A DNA stretch of 64,000 nucleotides from Prochlorococcus marinus str. MIT 9215 (GTDB lineage Bacteria > Cyanobacteriota > Cyanobacteriia > PCC-6307 > Cyanobiaceae), in NCBI RefSeq assembly GCF_000018065.1, contig NC_009840.1:1240001-1304000 (forward strand). Reading direction: 5' to 3'. The notes beneath the pieces are model-generated. The model made no database searches, was not told the origin of the DNA, and saw only the letters and a program-made list of their open reading frames with translations. Numbering within the stretch: position 1 is the stretch's first letter; each line of letters begins with the position of its first letter. The position numbers and the translations under genes were made by a program. Shown here one piece after another: positions 35,045 to 43,534 of this stretch.

Positions 35045-36925
35045 TTAAAAAAATAATTCATACCATTTTGAAAGACATAAAAATTGCCAAATCAAAACGG
35101 AATTATTAGGAGTACTTTCTTGATTATAAAAATCATTAATTAATAATTTAATTTGTTTTTTTTCTAATCCTAAGTTTTCAGATAATTTATTTTCATCAAT
35201 AGTACTTAAGACGAATTCTTTTAAATCTTTAAAAAGCCATTCTCTCTGAGGATCGACTACATGTTTTTTTACTTTTGATGAAGAATGGATTTTTGGGTTC
35301 TCTACCATTTTTAAAGCATTCAGGAAAAACCCCCTATGTAAACCATTATGAACTTTATGTTTTGGATTAATACTTCTTGCAAACTTTACTAGAGAAGGAG
35401 CAAGAATTGGGACTCTAAGTTCTTTTGAGAATAACATCGAGCACATATCACATGACCTTAGAACTCTTTGTAATTTATTCATAAATAAATCATCATCTAA
35501 AACCTTTTGAAACTCATTAGTTGATTTAGCATTAAAAAAATAATCACTTTTAAAACTATCTTTTTTTTGAATATTTTCCATACTCATTCTGAATTTCTCA
35601 TTTATGATGCTAGTACCATCTGCAGATGAATTTAAGCCAAATAACTTGCTCTGTGAATTAATAATTAATTTATAAATTTGATTCTTATTTAAATTATTAA
35701 TTAAAGAGTATTGTTCTACAAATTGATTAAAATCAAAATCAATGTCTTCATTAAGACTATATTTAACAAAAGCTCCTAAAGTATATCTATAAGCTCCACC
35801 TATTTCATCACCACCTTGGCCCTCTAAAAAGATCCTATTAGATTTAATTGAAGCTTTTTTATACATATTATATTTTGCAATAGTTGGTAAACCAGGGAAA
35901 GGTTGCTCTAAAGCAAGTAATATCTCATCAAAATCATTAAGAAAATCATTTTTTTGAAGAGTAACTATGTTGTGTTTTAAATTATAAAAACTGGTTATTT
36001 TATTTATATTTGCCAAATCATCATCTAAATGATCTTGATATGAATAACTCCAAGAATTTTCAACATTACTAATTGTTCCACATTTTGCCAACGTAGAAAG
36101 CATAATTCTAGAATCACTTCCACCACTAATTGCAACATTAATAGGTAAATCTGTTTGAGTCTGAAGTTTCATTGACTCGGTTAATTTAAATAAAAATTCT
36201 CTACTAACTTCTTCATAGGTATCTTTATTTTCTTCATAACTATAATCGTAATATATAGATTTAAAGGTTGAATTACCCAACTGCGAGATAATCATACCAG
36301 GTTGAACTTTATAAATCCCCTCAAAAAACGTTAATTCTGAATGATCATATTTTGATAAACTAATATATTCTATTGATGCTCTATAACTTGGAACAATACT
36401 TATTCCAAGTTTTTTACATGTTAATAAGATAGGTTTTATTTCTGAAGAGAATATTAAAAAATCTTTATTTTGGAAATAATAAATAGGTTTTACACCTATA
36501 GGATCTCTTAGAAGAGATAATTTTTTTTCATTTTTGTTATAGTTGGCAATTGCAAATATGCCTTCAAATTGATTACATACATTATGTCCAAATTTTTCTA
36601 TTAACTCAGTTACTACCTCAGTATCACAATCAGTTTTAATTTCATATGAAAATTTATTAGCAAGTTTTCTAAAATTATAAATTTCTCCATTAAAACCGAT
36701 AATATTTTGTCCACTATTTGAATGATATGGCATGTCAGAATCATTTCTCCTGCCCGTAATTTTTAATCTGACAGAAGCTAATTTTATATTGTTATCCTCA
36801 TACCAGTGACAACCATCTGGACCTCTATGAATTAATAGTTGACTAATTTCTGATTTAAAAAACTTATCCACAAAAGAAGAATCAGAATCATTTGATTTAT
36901 TATAAATTCCAAAAAAGCCGCACAT
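35045..36925 (-). CDS. Glutamine-hydrolysing asparagine synthetase family protein
   Basis: A 626-residue AsnB-like protein. Cys2 (MCGFFGIY) starts the N-terminal glutamine amidotransferase domain, with HRGPDG and FNGEIYNF motifs following. The synthetase domain has the PP-loop AISGGSDSRIML near residue 268 and the GQGGDEIGGAY segment. These enzymes adenylate a carboxyl group and amidate it with ammonia from glutamine. Many island paralogues modify uronic or nonulosonic acids, not aspartate, and a carboxylate-to-amide conversion on the glycan is plausible. It is 31 bp after a PhyH gene and downstream of the neuD-neuB cassette. Confidence 0.88.
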   Translation of the reverse strand: MCGFFGIYNKSNDSDSSFVDKFFKSEISQLLIHRGPDGCHWYEDNNIKLASVRLKITGRRNDSDMPYHSNSGQNIIGFNGEIYNFRKLANKFSYEIKTDCDTEVVTELIEKFGHNVCNQFEGIFAIANYNKNEKKLSLLRDPIGVKPIYYFQNKDFLIFSSEIKPILLTCKKLGISIVPSYRASIEYISLSKYDHSELTFFEGIYKVQPGMIISQLGNSTFKSIYYDYSYEENKDTYEEVSREFLFKLTESMKLQTQTDLPINVAISGGSDSRIMLSTLAKCGTISNVENSWSYSYQDHLDDDLANINKITSFYNLKHNIVTLQKNDFLNDFDEILLALEQPFPGLPTIAKYNMYKKASIKSNRIFLEGQGGDEIGGAYRYTLGAFVKYSLNEDIDFDFNQFVEQYSLINNLNKNQIYKLIINSQSKLFGLNSSADGTSIINEKFRMSMENIQKKDSFKSDYFFNAKSTNEFQKVLDDDLFMNKLQRVLRSCDMCSMLFSKELRVPILAPSLVKFARSINPKHKVHNGLHRGFFLNALKMVENPKIHSSSKVKKHVVDPQREWLFKDLKEFVLSTIDENKLSENLGLEKKQIKLLINDFYNQESTPNNSVLIWQFLCLSKWYELFF

Positions 36926-36956
36926 TTTAAATTAAATAATTTATTTTATGTAAATT

Positions 36957-37850
36957 TCATTTCAGAAATCTAGTATTGATTCCTAATAACAAATCTGGCT
37001 TTTGCTTTTCAATATGTCTATCCCAAGCACAATAGTGAAATAGCAATATAAATCGATCGTTACTGGAACGATTATTACTTCCCTGATGAATACATAAACC
37101 AGTATTTGCTATAAGTGTTGTTCCTGGAACTCCAATATTAGAACCATGTTTTTCTTTAGCATAATATGCAAACTTTTTTTTATCCATGTAAAGTCCTTTC
37201 ACACCTTTAGCAATATTATTTCTACGGAAAACTCTTCTAAAAAAAGAGTTCTTTAGAAGCTTGATTGAATGATTAGAAGCAATAATTCTTGTAGGGCCCA
37301 TTTCCTCAGTGATTTCAGATAAATTAATAAAGACTTTAATAGTTTTTAATGAGTACCTATCAATATGCCATAGTTGGCTTCCTTTTGGGAAATTATCATT
37401 AACTGAATTTCCTGGCGATCTATATATCCCACCTCCGATAAAACCAAGTTTACCAAAAACAGACTCTAAATCATCTCTAAGTAAACTGTTACTTCCTATA
37501 TTTAAGAATTTCTGATAGTACTCACCACCTATTTGATCATTGAGAAAATTATAAAAATAAGGTTTACTTCTTCCTATACTTTCAAATTTATGATCATCAA
37601 TCTTTTTTATATAAGGGAGGAATTCTTTATACAAGTCTTCAGAATAAGTTTTTACATAACCTTGTTTTTTTAATAGTTTAGCATCAAAATCTATACGAAA
37701 ATTCATCTTCTTTAGATGTTGTAGAGCTTCAGGTTTGCGAAAAAAATAACTACAAATATCCTTAAAATATCCAGTTAAATAAGGGCTACAAGTCCATTTT
37801 GAAATGAACTCTAATATTATATCTAAATAACTAAGATACCTGTTAAACAT
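36957..37850 (-). CDS. PhyH-family Fe(II)/2-oxoglutarate dioxygenase
   Basis: A 297-residue protein. The metal site is SQLWHIDRYSLKTIKVFIN (His-x-Asp) with the distal ligand and 2-oxoglutarate arginine in CIHQGSNNRSSNDRFILLFHY. It is a diverged relative of the 291-aa PhyH protein at 25810, sharing SQLWH-D...KVF-NL and the TTLIA/MDT-type distal strand. It would hydroxylate a carbon in a sugar, lipid or amino-acid substituent. It stands between the neuB of the amidotransferase cassette (with a short remnant between) and a third AsnB gene. Confidence 0.87.
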   Translation of the reverse strand: MFNRYLSYLDIILEFISKWTCSPYLTGYFKDICSYFFRKPEALQHLKKMNFRIDFDAKLLKKQGYVKTYSEDLYKEFLPYIKKIDDHKFESIGRSKPYFYNFLNDQIGGEYYQKFLNIGSNSLLRDDLESVFGKLGFIGGGIYRSPGNSVNDNFPKGSQLWHIDRYSLKTIKVFINLSEITEEMGPTRIIASNHSIKLLKNSFFRRVFRRNNIAKGVKGLYMDKKKFAYYAKEKHGSNIGVPGTTLIANTGLCIHQGSNNRSSNDRFILLFHYCAWDRHIEKQKPDLLLGINTRFLK

Positions 37851-37865
37851 TGAATCTCATCTCTA

Positions 37866-38051
37866 TTAATGAGAATAACATATGTATGAATTTTGAAACA
37901 TAATACCAAATCTTTCTAATAAAAATAATTTTAAGGATGAATTTGAATATTTACCTCCCGAAAGTTCAAAATTTCTTAACCAATATTTATATAATTCTAG
38001 ACAAGTCTCATAAGCTGTTTCTGCTTGAATAACCTCCTGTAGAAATAAATA
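37866..38051 (-). pseudogene. Unrecognised coding fragment downstream of neuB
   Basis: An open minus-strand stretch of about 62 codons ends at 37866. It reads EVIQAETAYETCLELYKYW, then LRNFELSGGKYSNSS and a C-terminal tail. The composition looks like real protein, but no usable start codon is evident and an in-frame stop lies just upstream. It is probably the C-terminal remnant of a gene once between neuB and the PhyH gene. No family recognised. Confidence 0.4.
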
Positions 38052-38077
38052 TCAGAAAGAATTAAAGAACATAAATT

Positions 38078-39085
38078 TTATAAATCTATAAGATCATTAA
38101 TTTGATAATCTTTAGAAGATTTTCTTCCAATAACAAAATCTAAAAAATTAGCAGGCAATCCATTTCCAGGCCTTTTTGTTGTGACGTTTTCCTGAGTAAA
38201 TAGCTCCCCCTTATTTATAAATTGAGAAGCCACAAGCGATTTTCTCATAATTAGTCTCATTTCTATTTCTTTTTGAGTAGGTTTTTTAAAATTGCTGCCC
38301 AAAGAATCTTCAATATTTCTAATAGACTTGACCATTCTTGAAAACTCTTCTGGTTCAATACTAGCTTTGTGATCAGGTCCCTCTAATTTTCTATCTAAGG
38401 TTATATGTTTTTCAATAATCTTTGCTCCAAGAGCTACTGCCGCTATTGGGACTTCAATCCCAAGTGTATGATCTGAGTAACCAACATTAACATTAAATGA
38501 GTTAGCTATTGTATTCATTGCTCTTAAGTTAACTTCAGGAAAAGCAGTTGGGTATTGAGTTGTACAATGTAAAACAGTTATATTATTTAGAGGCGTTCCA
38601 GCATCGCAAATGGTATCTAAAGCATACTCTACTTCTCCTAAAGTAGCCATACCAGTTGAGAGGATTACTTCTTTGCCAAGCAAACCAATATTTCTTAAAA
38701 AGAATGTATTATCAACTTCACTTGAAGGTACTTTAAATCTTTCTAAGCCTAATTTTGACAATAAAGAAATACTTTTAATATCGAATGGTGTAGATAAAAA
38801 CTCAATATTATTTTCATTACATTTTTTAATTAAAAATAAATGGTCATCAGGAGAAAGCTCTAATTTTTTTAACATTGAATATTGATCAAGTGAATTATTT
38901 TCATTATCTATCTGATATTTAGCTTTAATTGATTTTTGAGTTATTCCATCGTCAGCAAAAAATGTTTGAAACTTGACAATATCTGCCCCAGCTTTTGAAG
39001 CTTCCTTGATTAAATCTACAGCCATATCAAGCGATCCATTATGGTTTACTCCAGCTTCAGCGATTACTAAGACTTTTTTTTTCAC
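38078..39085 (-). CDS. neuB: N-acetylneuraminate/legionaminate synthase
   Basis: A 335-residue classical NeuB. AEAGVNHNGSLDMAVDLI, DIVKFQTF, FLSTPFDIKS, RFKVPSSEV, ILSTGMATLGEV, LHCTTQYPT, VGYSDHTLG and EKHITLDRKLEGPDHKAS are all present. The C-terminal SAF domain (RKSLVASQFINKGELF) completes the protein. It condenses PEP with a 2-acetamido mannose-type sugar to give a nonulosonic acid. It starts 4 bp inside the ACP gene's 3' end, the last link of an overlapping five-gene chain. The product identity (Neu, Leg or Pse type) depends on the upstream sugars; the LegC/LegG pair at 1-2357 favours a legionaminic-type acid. Confidence 0.95.
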   Translation of the reverse strand: MKKKVLVIAEAGVNHNGSLDMAVDLIKEASKAGADIVKFQTFFADDGITQKSIKAKYQIDNENNSLDQYSMLKKLELSPDDHLFLIKKCNENNIEFLSTPFDIKSISLLSKLGLERFKVPSSEVDNTFFLRNIGLLGKEVILSTGMATLGEVEYALDTICDAGTPLNNITVLHCTTQYPTAFPEVNLRAMNTIANSFNVNVGYSDHTLGIEVPIAAVALGAKIIEKHITLDRKLEGPDHKASIEPEEFSRMVKSIRNIEDSLGSNFKKPTQKEIEMRLIMRKSLVASQFINKGELFTQENVTTKRPGNGLPANFLDFVIGRKSSKDYQINDLIDL

Positions 39086-39348
39086 GTTTTGCTTATTATC
39101 AGTAAAATCATTTTATTAATGGAACCCATTTTTTCATAAGTAATTTCATCATCTTCAATTCTTACATTAAATTCATTTTCTAAGAACTCTACTAGCTCTA
39201 TAACTCCCATAGAATCTAATAAACCTATTTCATAAAGAGATTCATCCTTTGGCAAAGTTAACTCATTAAATTCAGAAGGAAAATTATTTAAAATATATTT
39301 AACAATTTTATTATTTATTTCCTCGTTATATTTTTCAGAGGTAGTCAT
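39082..39348 (-). CDS. Acyl carrier protein
   Basis: An 88-residue ACP-like protein. The phosphopantetheine attachment serine is Ser46 in LLDSMGVIELVEFLE, preceded by an acidic first helix and followed by FNVRIEDDEIT, the usual helix II/III pattern. Its start overlaps the upstream AsnB gene by 14 bp and its stop overlaps neuB by 4 bp. An ACP dedicated to this operon suggests that an acyl or aminoacyl group is carried here as a thioester before being transferred to a sugar, or that an acid is activated on it. It is not in a fatty-acid gene context, so a housekeeping role is unlikely. Confidence 0.9.
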   Translation of the reverse strand: MTTSEKYNEEINNKIVKYILNNFPSEFNELTLPKDESLYEIGLLDSMGVIELVEFLENEFNVRIEDDEITYEKMGSINKMILLIISKT

Positions 39349-41344
39349 TTGAAAAAATAATTTTTTTAAAGAAAGCGTTTATATCATAATCTAAAGTTGT
39401 TTCATCTTTATGTAAATTTTTAAAATTATTTTCAAACAATAAAGTTGTAATAATTAATGTACTTATTATACAATCTTGATTTGATGCTCTTTTATTAGAA
39501 AAATTGCTATAAATAATTTTTTTTCTTATTGTATCCACCAAGGTTTTATTGAAAACGCCTACTCTATCAAGGTTTTCATCTGAAATTAAATGTTCATACA
39601 ATTCTTTATTGTTTTTATTTGTGAAACAGGATTGTATTACTCCTATATCTGGAGATTGATATGCAACCTTTTTTCTATTAACAATTTCAGGAGGAATTAA
39701 GTTTTCAAACGACTTTCTTAGAATAAATTTATCTTTTAAACCATTAAGTCTTTGCTCTTTTGGAATTGACAATACTAATTTTGCAAAGTCATCATCAATA
39801 AATGGATATCTACCTTCGACACTATTAGCCATACTCATTCTGTCTCCTTGGCTACTTAATAGGTAGCTAGATAGAAGAATCCTTAATTCCAAATATTGTG
39901 ATTTTTCGATGTCATCGAGTTCATTAAAAATTTGCCAGTCAAAAGTATCATCTTCCATAATTGAATATGAATCACCCTTTTTAAATGGATTCGCTAGATA
40001 TCTAAGTAAATTTTGATTTGATTTCCAACGCCTATCTAAGCCAAAAAAATCTTTATTTAAGTTCTCATTCAAGTAGCTATCATAGATTATCTTTCTAAAC
40101 CTTGGATTTTGATATTGCGGCATATAAGCATATAAACTTCCAAGCATTAATTGATTTAATAAAGAATTTGGATTTTTTTGAATTCTTTTTTTTATTTTTA
40201 TTTCTCTAAAGATGTCATAACCTAAAAAAAGTTCATCAGAGCCTTCTCCTGTAAAAACGACTTTAATTCCATTTTCATTTACTACTTTAGATAAAAGCAT
40301 TAAAGGAACTGGAGCGGTACGAAAGATTGGTTGCTCAATATGATAAATAGCCTTTTCTAAATTTTTTGCTATCTCATTGTCGTCTAACTTTAATGTAATA
40401 TTATCAAGTTCTAAGTTTTTGATTACTTTATTCTGTGCAGATCCTTCAGAATAAGAACTATTTTGAAAGTCTATTGAAAAGGTTTTTAATTCATTATTAT
40501 TTTTTTTTGCGGCATAGCATAGTGCACTTGAATCAATACCTCCAGAAAGATAAGCACCTATCGAAACATCTGAAATTGATTGTCTTTTTACTGATAAATC
40601 AAATTGATTTCTTAATTCAGAAGGTGTAATATCTATTTTTTCTTTGCTATTCCTCTGAATAAATTCGGCAGCATCCCAATATTTTGTTTTATTAATTAAT
40701 TTAGTTTCCAAGTCAAATATTAATAATTCACCTGGCAATAAAGAAAAAATATTTTTAAAAGAAGTATTTCTTCCTAAAGGTGCCCAATAAGTCAAGATTT
40801 CAGGAAGAATTTCATCATTCAAATTAAATTCAACATATGAACTCGAAACTATACTTTTAATTTCAGATCCAAAGAAAAAGCCATTTTCATTTAATGAATA
40901 AAACATCGGTCTTATTCCAAATCTATCTCTAGCGAGGATTAATTTATTTTTATTCAAATCTAAAATTGATATTGCAAATTGACCTTTTAATTCCTTTAAA
41001 AAATCAAAATCTCTTTTCATATAACTTGATATTATTGAATCACCCTCTAAATTTCTAAATTGTTTATTTAACAACTTTTTCGCTTGGTACTTCTCATTAA
41101 GCTCTTTGAAGTTAAAAATCTCTCCATTAAAAACGCAAATTATTTTATTTGAATTATCACTAAATGGTTGGACACCATTTTGAAGACCATTAATACTTAA
41201 CCTCGCATTACTTAAACAACAATTATTTGAAATAAAGGCTCCATATTCATCTGGACCTCTATGTTTTAAGGAACTAATCATTCTGACAATGCATTCCTCT
41301 TTATTTCTTATTTTATTTGATACGAAACCTGTTATTCCACACAT
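39335..41344 (-). CDS. Glutamine-hydrolysing asparagine synthetase family protein
   Basis: A 669-residue AsnB paralogue with both domains intact. Cys2 (MCGITGFV), HRGPDEYG, FNGEIFNF and RDRFGIRPMFY define the amidotransferase half. The PP-loop is LSGGIDSSAL at residues 267-272, and FTGEGSDELFLGY follows in the synthetase half. It should hydrolyse glutamine and amidate an adenylated carboxyl group. It overlaps the truncated AsnB-like gene by 1 bp and the ACP gene by 14 bp, which strongly indicates a joint function; the amide acceptor could be a carboxylate on the ACP or on the nonulosonic acid. Confidence 0.9.
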   Translation of the reverse strand: MCGITGFVSNKIRNKEECIVRMISSLKHRGPDEYGAFISNNCCLSNARLSINGLQNGVQPFSDNSNKIICVFNGEIFNFKELNEKYQAKKLLNKQFRNLEGDSIISSYMKRDFDFLKELKGQFAISILDLNKNKLILARDRFGIRPMFYSLNENGFFFGSEIKSIVSSSYVEFNLNDEILPEILTYWAPLGRNTSFKNIFSLLPGELLIFDLETKLINKTKYWDAAEFIQRNSKEKIDITPSELRNQFDLSVKRQSISDVSIGAYLSGGIDSSALCYAAKKNNNELKTFSIDFQNSSYSEGSAQNKVIKNLELDNITLKLDDNEIAKNLEKAIYHIEQPIFRTAPVPLMLLSKVVNENGIKVVFTGEGSDELFLGYDIFREIKIKKRIQKNPNSLLNQLMLGSLYAYMPQYQNPRFRKIIYDSYLNENLNKDFFGLDRRWKSNQNLLRYLANPFKKGDSYSIMEDDTFDWQIFNELDDIEKSQYLELRILLSSYLLSSQGDRMSMANSVEGRYPFIDDDFAKLVLSIPKEQRLNGLKDKFILRKSFENLIPPEIVNRKKVAYQSPDIGVIQSCFTNKNNKELYEHLISDENLDRVGVFNKTLVDTIRKKIIYSNFSNKRASNQDCIISTLIITTLLFENNFKNLHKDETTLDYDINAFFKKIIFSNDYL

Positions 41345-42609
41345 TATTTTTGATCTCTATATCTTCCACCAATTATAAATTTGTTTAAATCAGGAATAGA
41401 AATTTTATAAATATTGCAGAATAAATTTTTTAAAGTTTCTGCATTTATCCCATTTCTATGAAAAACTCCTAACAAGCCTCCATGATTATCCCCATTTTGA
41501 GCCCTAGTCTTGGCTTTTCCTACAAGATTTTTTAATCTTGTAGGCAATAAAAATTGATTAAATTTATATTTAAAATCTTTATCTTCAAAATTTTCAATAC
41601 CAATTTTTTCATAACAGTCATATAGAGAGCTATAGGGTTGAAAACACTTAATATTAAAGTTTTCAAAAATTGCTATTTCTCTATTTGAAGTATCCAAACC
41701 TCTTTTGAAAAATCTTCTTCTAGAACTCCTTTTAATTTTTAATTGAGGATAATATATTTGGTTTTCATAAATGACCTCTGTATAGTCTGCAAAATACTCA
41801 TTCATCAAGTCACCAGTAAGTACTACAGTATTTTGAGGAAAATTTCTACTAATATATTGGGCAATTTCATAGTTAAATGAAGCACAATGAACATTGAAAT
41901 CTCTCCAATCGCAACATAATCTTATTACATTATTCAAGGAATTTAAAACATCCTCCTCTCTTAAATAAAATTCAGATATTTTTACTCCTAACTCTTTTGC
42001 AACTTCTTTTGCTCTCTTACAATCATTATTATCAGATTTAAGGTCATATTTGCTATCTAAGTTATGTTTTACTCCACAAGTTATAAACTCTATATTTGAT
42101 AAGTACTTGCTTGAATTATATGCAACAACTGTAGAATCTAATCCACCAGAGAGAAGGATAACTTTTTTAAAATCTTTAAATTTAGTTTCTAAATTAACAA
42201 AGTATTTTTCAATCCTATATTTGATTAATTCTTTTATTGTCAATTCATCTTTATTGCCTAAATGGTCATTGAAATAATCAAGATTTTTTTTATTTTGAAT
42301 GAAAGTGATATTTGGTTTTTCATCTTCCCCAGCTTTTAAAATACACTTTTCACCAGGTGTTATTGAATAAATATTATTTAGATGAATATCTTTTTCTATA
42401 AATTCATACAAATTGGAAGAAAAAATTATTTCATCTTTTTTTTGACTATAAAAAAGCTTACAAATTCCTAAAGGATCTCTTACACATATGAATTCTTTGT
42501 TTTTTAAAAAAAAAGCTGAGAATTGTCCATAAAGGAATTCATCAATTCTTTCAAAATCAAAAGTTACCTCTTCAAAATTTGCATTTAAAATAAATTGAGA
42601 AATATTCAT
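41344..42609 (-). CDS. Asparagine synthetase-like protein lacking the glutaminase nucleophile
   Basis: A 421-residue protein. Residues 44-54 (RDPLGICKLFY) align with about 139-149 of the neighbouring complete AsnB, so about 95 N-terminal residues are missing, including the catalytic Cys. The synthetase PP-loop is intact (LLSGGLDSTVVAY, SGGLDS at 154-159), and VVLTGDLMNEYFADY replaces the usual GEGSDE-type loop. It therefore cannot generate its own ammonia from glutamine and may use free ammonia, an amine, or ammonia from the AsnB partner. It resembles beta-lactam-synthetase-like relatives in lacking the glutaminase. It overlaps neuD by 4 bp and the complete AsnB by 1 bp. Confidence 0.85.
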   Translation of the reverse strand: MNISQFILNANFEEVTFDFERIDEFLYGQFSAFFLKNKEFICVRDPLGICKLFYSQKKDEIIFSSNLYEFIEKDIHLNNIYSITPGEKCILKAGEDEKPNITFIQNKKNLDYFNDHLGNKDELTIKELIKYRIEKYFVNLETKFKDFKKVILLSGGLDSTVVAYNSSKYLSNIEFITCGVKHNLDSKYDLKSDNNDCKRAKEVAKELGVKISEFYLREEDVLNSLNNVIRLCCDWRDFNVHCASFNYEIAQYISRNFPQNTVVLTGDLMNEYFADYTEVIYENQIYYPQLKIKRSSRRRFFKRGLDTSNREIAIFENFNIKCFQPYSSLYDCYEKIGIENFEDKDFKYKFNQFLLPTRLKNLVGKAKTRAQNGDNHGGLLGVFHRNGINAETLKNLFCNIYKISIPDLNKFIIGGRYRDQK

Positions 42610-43226
42610 AAACTTAAAATTCTCAAAGATCCATTTATTGATACTACTTTAGAATTGCTAGGAACATTTTTCATAATTGTTATTCCTGGAGCTATTAAAC
42701 AGTTATCGCCAATTGATATTCCAGGCAAAATTGTAGATCCAGTAGATATCATAGAAAACTTCCCAATTTTACAGTCTCCCAATAATTTTACATTAGGAGC
42801 TAAAAAACAACTTTCACCGATTTCTACTCCATGTCCTATTAAAGTGCCATAAGAAATTACGGAGTAAGAATCAATTTCTGCAAATGAAGAAATAGTAACC
42901 AAAGGATAAACTATTACGCCTTTCCCAATATTTGCTGATTTAAAAATTCTAGAAGACTTATCTATTAATTTCGATATAGTACCACCTTTTTTTAAGATAT
43001 TATTAGTAATTTCGTGTCTTTTCTTATTTGATTTCAAAGCCAGAAAATATTCACAATTTTGTATATTTTCTACATTAAGATAATCATGCCCTATCCAATT
43101 AATTGAAGAATATTTCTCCCAAAAATTCTTTCTAACTAAAGAAGAGTAATTTATATAGTAATTTTTTGTATTTTCAAGAAATAAATCTAACAAATCATCA
43201 GGACCTATTATTACGGCATGACGCAT
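42606..43226 (-). CDS. NeuD-family sugar O-/N-acyltransferase
   Basis: A 206-residue left-handed beta-helix protein with hexapeptide repeats in residues 90-200 (GKGVIVYPLVTI, IGESCFLAPNVKLL, IGKFSMISTGSTI, ISIGDNCLIAPGITIM). The N-terminal 80 residues form the pyridine-nucleotide-like PglD domain (HAVIIGPDDLLDLFL). Such enzymes move acyl groups from acyl-CoA, or sometimes ACP, to a sugar amine or hydroxyl. It is the first gene of the overlapping cassette and has a -10-like site upstream. The ACP downstream raises the possibility that acyl-ACP is its donor here. Confidence 0.88.
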   Translation of the reverse strand: MRHAVIIGPDDLLDLFLENTKNYYINYSSLVRKNFWEKYSSINWIGHDYLNVENIQNCEYFLALKSNKKRHEITNNILKKGGTISKLIDKSSRIFKSANIGKGVIVYPLVTISSFAEIDSYSVISYGTLIGHGVEIGESCFLAPNVKLLGDCKIGKFSMISTGSTILPGISIGDNCLIAPGITIMKNVPSNSKVVSINGSLRILSL

Positions 43227-43248
43227 CTTTAAGAATTAAATTATGTTA

Positions 43249-43254
43249 ATCATA
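43249..43254 (-). promoter_or_regulatory. Candidate -10 box for the neuD-neuB cassette
   Basis: The minus strand reads TATGAT 22 bp upstream of the neuD ATG (43226). No good -35 hexamer is visible, as is common in Prochlorococcus. A single leftward promoter here would drive neuD, both AsnB-type genes, acp, neuB and perhaps the genes down to 34732. Confidence 0.35.
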
Positions 43255-43336
43255 GCACTCGAAATTTATATGAAATTTTTTTAAAAAATTTTAAAATTAT
43301 AATTTGATAAAATTGTTTATTTAATAATTAAATAAT

Positions 43337-43492
43337 ATGAATTTAAGAATAGGCATTGTAGGTTATTGGAATATTGCAAGAAGGTATATAAAAATAATAG
43401 AAAATATACTTAAATCTAATAATATTAATTTTCAAATTTTAGTAATAAAATCAGGTCAAAATCTATATGAAAAGACAAATCTCAAAATATAA
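43337..43492 (+). pseudogene. Truncated N-terminus of a Gfo/Idh-type oxidoreductase
   Basis: A 51-codon frame begins MNLRIGIVGYWNIARRYIK and ends after SNNINFQILVIKSG and a few more residues. This is the first Rossmann unit of an NAD-dependent oxidoreductase (expected GYGNIAxRH; the second glycine is replaced by Trp). The rest of the gene is gone. It lies between the neuD cassette and the tRNA-Ala, at the island edge. Confidence 0.65.
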
Positions 43493-43534
43493 AATTATTA
43501 TTAAAACTATTTAATATTAATATCAAAAATTTAA

